NCBI RefSeq assembly: GCF_037325665.1
Contig: NC_090253.1
Coordinates: 4,184,650-4,248,649 of the forward strand
Direction: 5' to 3'
DNA: 64,000 nt
From: Littorina saxatilis
Taxonomy: Eukaryota; Mollusca; Gastropoda; Littorinimorpha; Littorinidae
Made by a program: the position numbers and the translations under genes. Shown here piece after piece: positions 33,201 to 43,100 of this stretch (the first letter of the stretch is position 1; each line of letters begins with the position of its first letter). The notes beneath the pieces are model-generated. The model was not told where the DNA came from. It saw nothing but the letters and a program-made list of their open reading frames with translations, and ran no database searches.

Positions 33201-35488
33201 TTGTGACTGAGGAGGGGAGTTGAATACACCTTTCCTGATTTCCATGTGAGAGAAGGGTAGAAAGTGGTAGAGAAAAAGAGAATACCAAATATCTTGGATT
33301 GAACTCTGATTACTGGCAATGTCTCAGGCCAGCAGAATGATAATCGAAATAGTAATCAAAATGCATGCTTATCTACAACAGTAATTAAAGCGCATGTTTA
33401 TTTACAGTAGTAATTAAAACGCATGCTTACTTCCACTAGGTGATAAAGAACCCAGTGTCGGACCACCTGCCAGCAGGAGCCAAGAAACTTGTGATGAGCT
33501 TCAAGGCGGATGAAGTGGTGGCCGTTGAAACGCTGATCCCTAAAGACGAGCCTGTGGTGTTGGTTATCGGAGCAATGGCTCACGGAAGTGTAAGTGGGAC
33601 AACAGCTTAGATTATGCAGGAGAACACGTGCAAACAGTTCCATGCAAAATCACAGATACAGTTCAAACCTAACCCTGCGACCACATCCCGATAACAACCA
33701 AATAGTATAAGTTATTTCTAATATGCTGACTGTTAGCAAATAACAGACATGGCGAGAAAATGGATATATGTTATACATTTTCTAACAGTCAGCTTGTTAG
33801 AAATAACGTTTTATTACTGTCTATTTTGACCAAAAGACATTTCGAAGCGACTTTGGGAATTAGAGAGAACAGCCCCATTGGGAACTGAATTGCTCCTATC
33901 TAATTATTCCTGTCAGTCAAAGCATTCTCGTGACCTGGGTCAGCCAATCACTCACCTGACGTGATTTACAGGTAGAATGCGTTCACACAACAATCACAAG
34001 ATAAACCATGTTGAACATGCGTTTCAGTTGCTTCGATTTTTCTTGTCCAACAGAGAGCGACAGATTAAGAATCGACGCCAGAGAGAAAGGAAATGATGTA
34101 AAGATATATTTGATGTAAATTGACTGACGCAATTTCACTTAAATCTTCAGAACTTTGACAATGACATTTTCAAATGAGTGTTTCGGCATTACCCCCCGCG
34201 GGTTAGGGGGAAGAATTTACCCGATGCTCCCCAGAGGCGACCAACGGATTCTGTTTCTCTTTTTACCCTTGTTAAGTGTTTCTTGTATAGAATATAGTCA
34301 ATTATTGTAAAGATTTTAGTCAAGCAGTATGTAAGAAATGTTACGTCCTTTGTACTGGAAACTTGCATTCTCCCAGTATGGTAATATATTGTACTACGTT
34401 GCAAGCCCCTGGAGCAATTTTTTGATTAGTGCTTTTGTGAACAAGAAACAATTAACAAGTGGCTCTATCCCATCTCCCCCCCTTTTACCCGTCGCGATAT
34501 AACCTTCGTGGTTGAAAACGACGTTAAACACCAAATAAAGAAAGAAAGAAAGTTTCGGCATTGCAAACGCAGAGGGTGGGTGGTGCCCTGCCGTTCCGTA
34601 AAGCACCCACGAACAAAACTGGCTTTTTGGTGTGTTTTTTTTAGATAAAGAGTGCATTATATGACAGCATTTGAAGTGTCATTCTTTAGAATAGTTCACA
34701 CTGATATCGTTAATTCCAATATTTACTTTATCTTGTTTATTTTTAGCGTGATAAGGCAAAAAAAAAAAAGGTCTGTTTACGGTAACATAGGCCAAAAAAT
34801 AAGAATCGGTAGGTCAGGATTTTTTTTTTCTTTTTCCAAAAAAACATTTTTTTACGTTATTTTGCAAAAAACCCAGATTTTTTTTTTTTTTTTTTTCCAA
34901 ATGCCAAAAAAAAGTCTAGGGTCGCGTGAAAAAAATTGGGTCGGTCGGGTTACCGTAAACAGCCTTTTTTTTTTTTTTTTTTGCCTAAACAAAATGTGTC
35001 CCTGTCTGTACCTATTACATTTAGAGGGTCACCCAGAATCAGTCCTGATTGGTCAAAAAAGCCATATGGTGCACTGGAATGGTAATAATAAGTTATCATT
35101 TGTAATCTTTGACGTTTTTCAGCATTTTGATACATTTATTGGTTAACCATTCCTCTCTCAAAATAGTATATTACAGTGTTGTACTCAGGCCTTGGTCTTC
35201 GATCATTTACACATACGTTTTTGGTCTGGCGCATTGTTCTGACCCAAGGTTGATCAAATGTCTGATAGTTTTGACACGCGTGATGTCTTTTGACACAACA
35301 ATTTTTTCTGGCCAGGATATTTGGATCGATACACATTTGTAATTTTGAAAAAAAAATTTTCTTCTGAATTTCAGGTGGAAGTTGACTATGCAGAGGGATG
35401 TTTCTCCATCAGCAACTACCCGCTGTCAGCTGCACTAGCGTGTGCTTTTGTGTGTAAAGCTGCTCAGGATGTATGGGGCATCAAGTAA
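30232..35488 (+). CDS. EMG1: EMG1/NEP1, 18S rRNA pseudouridine N1-methyltransferase
   Basis: Five exons, all AG/GT and phase-consistent: 30232-30306, 31333-31576, 32743-32801, 33440-33589, 35375-35488 (213 aa). EMG1 is a SPOUT-fold enzyme of the small-subunit processome that methylates N1 of a hypermodified pseudouridine in 18S rRNA; it acts as a dimer in the nucleolus. Family signatures seen here: [15 protein letters not shown] (11-25), FELLNCDKH (30-38), [10 protein letters not shown] then [15 protein letters not shown] (53-79), [17 protein letters not shown] (90-106), [10 protein letters not shown] near 167-175 and [13 protein letters not shown] near 187-199. The length is close to the human protein (244 aa), which has a longer disordered N-terminus. 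The start context is AAAATGG. Introns carry three Harbinger-like MITEs and a family-F MITE. Identification is from recalled family sequence and is strong. Confidence 0.96.
30628..31001. mobile_element. Harbinger-like MITE H2
   Basis: Starts GGCCACAAAAAAA, with inner GGTCTGTTTATACG; ends CCGTAAACGGAC, then T-run and GCC. TTA on both sides (30625-30627, 31002-31004). Interior has a 27-nt C run and unrelated sequence, so it is longer than H3. In EMG1 intron 1. Confidence 0.75.
31628..31986. mobile_element. MITE family F interrupted by Harbinger-like MITE H3
   Basis: The left part has 'ggaacccaccttttaagacc' and the right part ends GATTTCACTGTA. Between them is H3. The order of events is therefore family F first, H3 later. 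In EMG1 intron 2. Confidence 0.7.
31785..31964. mobile_element. Harbinger-like MITE H3 (shortest copy)
   Basis: 180 bp; ends GGCCAAAAAAAAAATAGG and the inverse; inner blocks GGTCTGTTTACGGTAAC and GTTACCGTAAACAGACC match perfectly as inverted repeats. TAA on both sides (31782-31784, 31965-31967). Confidence 0.9.
32000..32742. other. EMG1 intron 2 remainder, nothing recognised
   Basis: AT-rich sequence with no repeat unit or coding stretch that I can support. Confidence 0.5.
33340..33439. repeat. 30-bp repeat x3 against the EMG1 exon 4 acceptor
   Basis: 'agtaatyaaarygcatgytt' repeated three times with short A/C spacers; the third copy runs into the polypyrimidine tract and AG of exon 4 (33440). 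Confidence 0.7.
33711..33806. repeat. Inverted repeat, 30-bp arms; diverged copy at 53125-53320
   Basis: 'gttatttctaatatgctgac' and 'gtcagcttgttagaaataac' are inverted. The sequence from here to about 33960 resembles 53140-53320 ('gaacagcc', 'gtgacct' and other blocks in the same order), so it is a dispersed repeat. Confidence 0.65.
34186..34558 (-). mobile_element. Interspersed repeat family Y, inverted copy
   Basis: Matches the reverse complement of 55622-56018: starts with CCCCGCGGG, carries 'cgatgctccccagaggcgac', and ends with a GAAA-type tail after 'aacgacgttaaacaccaaat'. No coding capacity. In EMG1 intron 4. Confidence 0.85.
34755..34985. mobile_element. Harbinger-like MITE H4
   Basis: Ends GGCAAAAAAAAAAAAGG and T-run plus GCC; inner GTCTGTTTACGGTAAC and GTTACCGTAAACAG. 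TAA on both sides (34752-34754, 34986-34988). In EMG1 intron 4. Confidence 0.85.
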
Positions 35489-36054
35489 CTCTGGGTGGGG
35501 GAGGGGGGGGGTCAGGGGAGACATACGCATTTGAAGGGAAGGGGATTATGTGTGCAGGTGACATGCAATACAGGTTATGAACCAGTAAGATTCTGTGTGT
35601 GAGAAAGAGACTGTGTGTGTGTGCGCATGTATGTGTACGTATATGTACAGAAACAAAATTAAAAACAGAGGAAAGGTATATTTGAGTTTGTTTTTCTGCA
35701 TTGTTTTAGCAAAGAGTGTGTTGTGTGTGTGTGTTTGCAAGTCTGAGTGGAGGAACAGACTTGACATTTTAAGTGCACACGCTCCTTAGGTTCATTGAAA
35801 CACACACGCTGACACTGCACACACAGAAGAAACTAAATGTTCAAGAGACAAAAGTATCGCATGTCACACTGACCCACAATAAGAGTCAACTATTAACCAA
35901 AGGGTCCCAGCCAATAATTTGCTCAAGCATTGTATTTTATATAATGATCAACTATTATGCGTCAAGTATAGACCAAACTGACATACACCGGCCAAGGGAC
36001 GAAAACGGCGGTAGCTGATTACTGTATTATCCACCTATCACACAATTAATACAT
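35489..36054. other. EMG1 3' flank, nothing recognised
   Basis: Starts with G-rich 3' UTR-like sequence; a (GT)n-rich stretch at 35600-35740. No gene or repeat family recognised. Confidence 0.4.
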
Positions 36055-36910
36055 TCTTTTTTTTTTCTTTTTTTTTGTTTTTTGTCTTTACACTTGTTCC
36101 CTTGTCCCGTTGTGCTCTCACACCGCCCCGTCCCTGCACTCGCTGCTCCAACCACCTCTAAATTTCGTTCCGCTGCCAGACTTGTCGATTTTACAGACGC
36201 TCCAGGGGGGGATGTCGGGTCGCTGCGGTAGGCTACCCTCGGAAGATGACACTGCACTTCTGCTGAGTCACTTCGACGGTGTTTAGTAGTGGGTCTGTCC
36301 CGAGCTAACGGACGCAGCCCACTACCTACTATGCCTTCTACAAACGACATTGACTTTAAGTCGCGGAGCCAGACAGAGTGAGCGTCCCCTCCAGAGAGCA
36401 GACCGCCACCACGTCCCTCCATCGACCCCCCAGAACGTCACACGTTGAAGACTGACAGCAGAACTACTATTCAGGGAAGGAAGGAACGGGAACACTGAGA
36501 CCAAGGTCACCATGAGAGCTCCGGGCATGAAGGGCCACAAGAGCAAGGACAATTTATATTTTGGATGATTAATGAGATGAGGATGATTATAATGATGCTT
36601 TGGATTTCCAATTTGGTTTGAGACTACGTGACAGGGCAGCACTACGCTTACTGTCATAATATATCCTGGCGTCAACCAGGCCCGAGAACTGCCGCACCTG
36701 CGGTGTTGGTCAGGTATACAGAACCTGAGCACCCTCAATGTCGCATTCGTTAAGTGAATGACACTCGGCTGTGTGATCCCAGCCTTCCCATAGGAACCAT
36801 AGCACTTTCACTCTGGGTAGGAGCCGACCATAGCCCGAAAAACCCACATGACCTTGATGGGTACATTCTTTATCTTTACTGAGGTAGAATGCGTAACTAC
36901 TACATAACAC
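36055..36910. repeat. Possible unclassified interspersed repeat
   Basis: GC-richer than the surroundings, with a T-rich left edge. Contains 'gtagtgggtctgtcccgagc' and 'ggcgtcaaccaggcccgaga'. Open stretches on the minus strand show no known domain. The composition shift and lack of coding signature suggest a transposable element, but only one copy is in the window. Confidence 0.3.
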
Positions 36911-37169
36911 TCACATGTGCTTTTGTTTGTAAAACTGGTGTTGGGCTATCGGATAACTTTGTGTGTACGTTTGTCTCTGTGTCTGTATGCATGGATACGA
37001 GCGGTATCACCATGCTTTCGTAAGTGTGTCTGTGTGTTGCGTGCATGGCGATGAGCAATTTTGCAACAGACAAACGAAATAACACATATCAAATATAGAA
37101 CTGTTTCTTTTGGTATCAATCAAAAGTGTAATTTCTTTATTTCAACTAGTCAACTAACATCACGTATAC

Positions 37170-38322
37170 AGGGGTGGGACTCTCTTGTGATGAAAAAAGA
37201 GGAAATCCCTTTTTTGTAAGGGGGTTCGGGGGCATGCCCCCCCCCCCCCCCCCCCCCCCGTTTTTTTTAAATGGTACATTAAAATCTGTGCAATCTGGTG
37301 CATTTTGAGACTAAAATTCAACTCGTTTGGATCAGGTTAAAAAAGACATTCTTCTCACCCCGCCCCCCAAACAATTTTTTTTCCCAACCAAACATAAAAA
37401 ACACTATAACACAACAATGGTAACATTGTAATGGTGCATATTTACGTAATGAACCATATATCCATAATCCAATACTGGCAATAGTATGATCCAAGTGACG
37501 CCCCAATGCATTGAAGCTCAACATGACTATTAGTTATCAGGAGTTTTCAGTCAGCACAATTTAACTCTCAAGCCTCCAGTGTTCTGTTCCATCTTCACTT
37601 CTCTCCATATCATTCAGTCAACAAGATTTTTTGTCCTTAAACCCTGAATTAATAAGAATATTTGTTTAGGTCTTTCGGAAAAGTTACGTAATACGACACG
37701 CTTATATATACACGTTCACAAAAATCAATACAGATTCTGGTCAGCCTATTGGTCATAACTTCTGAAATTTTTAAAGCAATTTTGAGCACTTAAGCAGATA
37801 TGGCTCTTTCAGTGGAAGGCCCCTCAAAAATGGCCACAAAACGTGCCTTTTTTGGCCTTTGAAACGGTTGACACCTACCGTCTTTGACAAAAGGCTACAT
37901 AAAAACTAGAGAGGTAAGGTGCATGAAACAAATGCTGTGAACAGGAAATTGAATGGCCTTTCCAATGGTAGTCAGAAGTGTTTGGTAAGTGCACATTCTG
38001 ATTTTTTGCAGAAATTTCAAATATGGGACATTGGTTTTTGTCAGGTCGATTTTAGGGGTGAACTTGTTTGACCGGCTGCCACGGGATGCCTATACAAAGT
38101 ACCACCGATCGAACAAATGATATGAACTGTAGACATAATTACCTTTTCCAGCATATAAAGTTCAATTAAAATGGATTGTGGTTGAACGTTTTTCTGAGCA
38201 TGCGAAAATTATTGCAATCATTTTTTGGCCAAGTTTAGATACTGTGATGAAATGGGACCCGAAAAAATAGAGCGGAATTCGTGTTGTCTTCGCGGATTCG
38301 CAGAAAAGTCCCACCCCTGCTA
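37170..38322. mobile_element. hAT-like non-autonomous element (CAGGGGTGGGACT ends)
   Basis: CAGGGGTGGGACT near 37170 and AGTCCCACCCCTG ending near 38321 form a 13-bp TIR; CAGGGG-type ends are typical of hAT elements. An 8-bp target duplication was not found. The left third contains the GC-hairpin repeat also seen at 15530. It ends 26 bp before the arylsulfatase-like exon. Confidence 0.6.
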
Positions 38323-38347
38323 ATTGTCACCTTTTGCTTTCTCGCAG

Positions 38348-38564
38348 ATGACCCGACAGAACATAACGACGTCAAAGCCAAGAACCCTGAGGTGTTTGCC
38401 AAGATGAAAGTGAGGCTGTTGGAACTGCGTGGTGGGATGATGCCAGCCCAAAAGAAAACCCTCCCTCCGATCCTGCTGCGTCCGACCCGAAAAACTTTGG
38501 TGGTGTTTGGAGCCCCGGTTGGTCAGACATGAGACCAGCAAATGTTCCAAAAGTAGGAAAGTAA
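38348..38564 (+). pseudogene. Orphan last exon of an arylsulfatase B/I/J-like gene, frameshifted
   Basis: After an acceptor (TTTCTCGCAG) the exon reads DPTEHNDVKAKNPEVFAKMK and then LLELRGGMMPAQK, the C-terminal sulfatase pattern (DPTEHxDL...PE). The usual sulfatase ending (KNFGGVWSPGWSD) is present but in another frame, so a frameshift lies around 38450-38460; the first frame stops at 38532, the other at 38564. None of the catalytic exons (C-x-P-x-R formylglycine motif) was found upstream. It is most likely a relic or a duplicated exon; a sequencing indel in a living gene is possible but would not supply the missing exons. Confidence 0.7.
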
Positions 38565-38783
38565 GCCCGGGTCCAGGGGCCGCATAGGTAGGGGGTTCAG
38601 GGGGGCAAAGCCCCCCTGACGGAAAATGAATGTTAGAATTATAAAGGCCATTTTGGGGCCTCTCCTGATAGCAAAAAATTAGATCATGCCTTTTTAAAAA
38701 GCTATAAAAACCACAAGAATAATATGTTTTAGCATTTTAAACAAAAGTGTAATTTATAACAATCACACACACACAAAACTTAC

Positions 38784-39049
38784 TTGAAAACTTTCAGAAC
38801 TAACACATTTTTTCCACCAAGTCCGTATTTCACCACGCAGTGGCCGTTGTCGCACCACGTGCACACGGCCTGACCGGGAATGGATATCTTGGCGATACTG
38901 TCGCCAATGAGCTGGCGCCTTTCTTTCTTGTTGATAATGACTGTCACTTCTTCTGACAGCCAGTTGGCTTTCCACTTGTTTTTCACACTTTGGTCGTCGA
39001 TCGTAAGAGCTTCCACAGCCGACAAAACAATACAGAATCCAGACGCCAT
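38784..39049 (-). CDS. Isolated first exon of an unrecognised gene
   Basis: ATG at 39049 opens 88 codons (start MASGFCIVLSAVEALT) and ends at a strong donor GTAAGT (38783-38778). It includes AVCTWCDNGHCVVKYG, a CxxC-x-C arrangement that resembles the start of BED-like or transposon-derived zinc fingers in multi-copy invertebrate proteins. No second exon was found to the left. Two CCAAT motifs ('cagccaatca') at about 39090 and 39160 lie upstream, as in a promoter. Confidence 0.4.
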
Positions 39050-39812
39050 GATGCTACCTTTTTCACCTTCGGCGTTTGGAGATCGGCAGCCAATCATAAC
39101 AACCCGCAAACCGCCATCGGTGAATAATTAGGCCTAGGCGATAATCGTCGGAGATCGACAGCCAATCAAACGCGACCCATGATACTGCTATGGGTTCACG
39201 CGAGTGCTGGGGTGCGAATGCACTGACTTCAGACGCAGACAGCTTCAGCTGAACGGTTCATACCACCACCCCCGCCCCCCCCCCTTTTTTTTCTCAACGA
39301 ATTTGCATCGATCTCAAGAATGGTCTGTGAGCAAAGGAAAATATCGGAATTCCGATAAAATTCGGACCAGTCCCATGTCTGTTGGTGCTGATAGCGTTTT
39401 TGTCTCAGCGCCACTAAACAAGCAATAACTGTCTTTGGTCAGAGGAAAATATATTTCAATACAAAAGTTGTCCGACTGTTTTGCTTTTTGGGGTTACTTT
39501 TCACTTCTTGAAATATAAACAGTGAGAGTGCACACACACTCAAAAACACTCTCAAACACACACACACATATTCGAGGGAGCAAAAATACTTTTTATTGCA
39601 AATTCTGATATTTTGTTCTTATGAATACACATTCTGGCCATCAAAAAGAACTGAATAAAGTATACCCCTTCTTCCGCCACACAACCACATGCATGTTCTC
39701 TCATTTTCCAACATTCCGTCAAACTGGAAAACAAACCACACATTCAGTGATTCACTCGCGGTCACACGCACACACACACACACACAAAGCTGTTTCCACA
39801 CTTGCAACAGCA

Positions 39813-40105
39813 CTTGACTTTCAAGTTAAACCTTCTCCGGCAATCTCTGAGAACGAGCATTCCGTCTCTTCTGTTACAACTCACACACCCATACAACACA
39901 CACACCCACCCATACAACACACACACCCACCCACCCACACAAGCTGCTACCACACTTATGACAGCACTTGACTTTCAAGACAAACTTTCTCCGGCAATCT
40001 CTGAGAACGAGCATTCCGTCTCTTCTGTTACAACTCACACACCCATACAACACACACACCCACCCTCCCACAAGCTGCTGCCACACTTATAACAGCACTT
40101 GACTT
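39813..40105 (-). repeat. Two duplicates of the POP5 last-exon end
   Basis: Copies near 39813-39890 and 39958-40040 contain 'tctccggcaatctctgagaa' and 'agcacttgactttcaag', matching the true exon end at 40093-40140. Each copy is followed by CCATACAACACACAC-type sequence. Period about 140 bp. Confidence 0.85.
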
Positions 40106-43100
40106 TCAAGTTAAACTTTCTCCGGCAATCTCTGAGAGGGAACGTTCCTTCTCCTCAGTCTTTTTACTGAAGGTTTCCATGTCGACACACGATGACAGCA
40201 ACATTAGTTGCACGTTGTCTCTCTCTTCTGCACACACACATAACATTATAATAATAGGTTATATAGTGCAAACCACAGGGAACCTTGAATTAACTTGAGA
40301 AAATCAGGACTAAAAAAAGAGGAAGTCTTAAATTGGAGGTAAATTTACAGAGGTTATGAACAGAACATCTGAAAAAGCGTGGACTAAAAAAAGAGGAAGT
40401 CTTAAATTAGGGGGTCTTAAAAGGGGGTGGGGGGGGGGGGGGGGGGGGGGGAGGGGGAGGTTCATAGTACATGTACTATAAATCCAACAAGGCCAGGAAC
40501 GCAGAAGAAGAAGGATCATTTGGTCTATCTTGGGACAGGTGGGGAGAGTATAGTACATAAATCAAGATCTGATAAACAAAGGGAAATAAGTGCTCGAAAG
40601 GCATACGACGTGAAATAGAGTGAGAGTTTTTCTCCTGGCACTGGAGAGAATAACAAGCATTGAAAAGAATACGAGACTTTCATCTTCGTAAATGAAGGAA
40701 ATAAAATGAAACATACCTTGTGTGTCACATTCCTGGTACAAGAGTGGGAGATGCTGGCGATGATGACGAATCAAAAACTTCTGGCACGCTCTGATTGTTC
40801 CTGGAGACACATAGACAATGACCCAGTTTGAATAGCCCAGCATGTCATCTCTCACCTGTGCTAAAAATAGCCCTTCAAGACACAAGTCAGGTAAAACTGG
40901 ACATCGACTTGTTTAGCTGAAGACAAATTTGTGCTACACAAGACGGTTGTTTCATTCCATTTCCATTTTCTAATTTCATTATTTTATAGTTTTCGTCAGC
41001 TAGTGTGATTGACTGACAGCACTGAAAACACATGCTGATGAACAGAAGGGGGACTCTCAATGCAGAAGAGTTTGCCAAAAGCAACGAACCTTCCCCCTAC
41101 TTACCTTGTTTCAATTAATTAACAGTGTTACAGAGCATTTTTGTGTTTATCATTGCATGTGTGGTAATCAGCTAATTAGCAAGTACACTTACCACACACA
41201 CCCCCCCCCCCCCCCCCCTCCGTCTGTACACACAAGCGCAAGACCAAGTAGTAGTACACAAAAAAAGGTACTGTAATCCATGTCAGAGTTTAGTGTGTGA
41301 TAGAAGCACACATTAAAGGCATATGTACGCGCTCCCGTGTTTACAAAGTGTAGTTTGCCCATAATCGATGTCAAACGCACCATAAGACCATGTAATGACG
41401 ATATGTCGCCATGCGCGGACCATATACATGCATTACAGCTTGTTTTAGAGTCTCAAAAACTTTGGATGTAAACAAAGACGCGGAGTTATTTCCCTTGCGT
41501 CAACGCTACCTCTGTTGGCAAATCTATAAATAGGACGATCCAGATCAAAATGAAAATTAACATATCTCAGCATTGAAGGGGTCCTAGACCACAATATTTT
41601 GCAGGGAACTTAATTTAGCATGTCTCCAGCTGTTGGTAAAGCAATTAGCGTGTATAGTCATCGAGTACATATGGCTTTAACAAACACCTTGCATACATTC
41701 CCCGTAATCTGACTACGACTGCTTAAATGATGGATCTTCATTATTATTTAGGCATTTTAGCTGTATGGTATATTAATACTCAACATTTTATGTTTCAGGC
41801 AGGGCGAGTAACATTTTTTCTCACCTCCTATGTGTAGGGTGTTGAGGAAAGCATCATGCTCTCCGATCTTTTTCACAAAGGTCAAGGCTGCCTGTGCGAG
41901 TCGATAGAAGTCTCGTTTTGCTCGGACAATCACCATGTGGGTGTCCTTGTTCAGGTACTTCACTGGAACAAAAAAATGATGATCAGTTGAAACAAAAGCT
42001 TCAAAATCATCAAATTAACCCTTTCATAGATTTACGCATGACATAAATAGAGAATACTACATGGCTTGCTGTGTCGTACCAGATTTACACGATTTAAAAA
42101 AAAAAAATATATTGAACTGCGAGTGAAAGCGAGCTGTTCACTATTTGAAAAAGCAACGAGTGTAAATCTGGTACGACACAGCAAGCCATGTAGTATTCTG
42201 TTTATTCTACATACTGTACTTACGTGTATTTTACTCAAAAAGTCGTGCAGTCGAGGCAGCTAAATTGAAGACGCTTGTTTTGGAACCTCGACCTCTTCTA
42301 AAGCCTCGTGCAATCTATTACGTCAAAGCATAGCAACGTCACTCTGAAAGTGTGGCTTGACGTATTACTATTAGTTCTAAAAATTCATCGAGGGGATTTA
42401 GCGAGCGCAATTTTTTTTCTATAATGACGTTTGTCTCGGTGACTTTGGCATCATAAGCAGTGGAAAAACTGGTCCCTGCCAGACTTGCTTGACATGACCT
42501 CATTTACATGATATACACACGTGTGATTTGAACGATTATTATCTCACGTATGTAGGATAATCCTGATTATCTACAGTATGTGCAAGGACTTTCGAGTTTT
42601 AGCAACACTCAAATCCAGACAATTCTTACAGTTTTAGTACTTTTAGTTTTACACACATGTAATTATTAACGTTAATTAATTGCAAAAGCGTGAGAGTGAT
42701 CTGTGGACGATTTGTTGGGAACAGCTTTCTTCCATGATTTTAAAAAAAAAACCACAAAAAAACCCCACAACAATTATAACAACCACAACAGCCCACAACC
42801 ATTACATAACAAAACACCTCAAACAGTAGTACAGTACTATAGTTATAACACAGACAATGGCAACAACAACCGCGGTGCAATCAGCACCAAACAAACATGC
42901 GGAAATGTCCCATGAAGATCTATTTAAAATATTATTCATGAACAAATAACAACTATATATATATATATATACACACAACCCAAACAACATGTGTAGGTTG
43001 GCCTAGTGGTAAAGGCGTCCGCCCCGTGATCGGGAGGTCATGGGTTCGAACCCCGGCCGGGTCATACCTAAGACTTTAAAATTGGCAATCTAGTGGCTGC

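Noticed and set aside
30628-35000. Possible LTR element, from the repeated inverted ends in EMG1 introns
   Set aside because: Ends are inverted, not direct; 3-bp TTA/TAA duplications and lack of any gag/pol frame fit small DNA transposons.
42998-43070. tRNA gene
   Set aside because: It has A and B boxes, but it is the head of a SINE with target duplications and a second full copy nearby.
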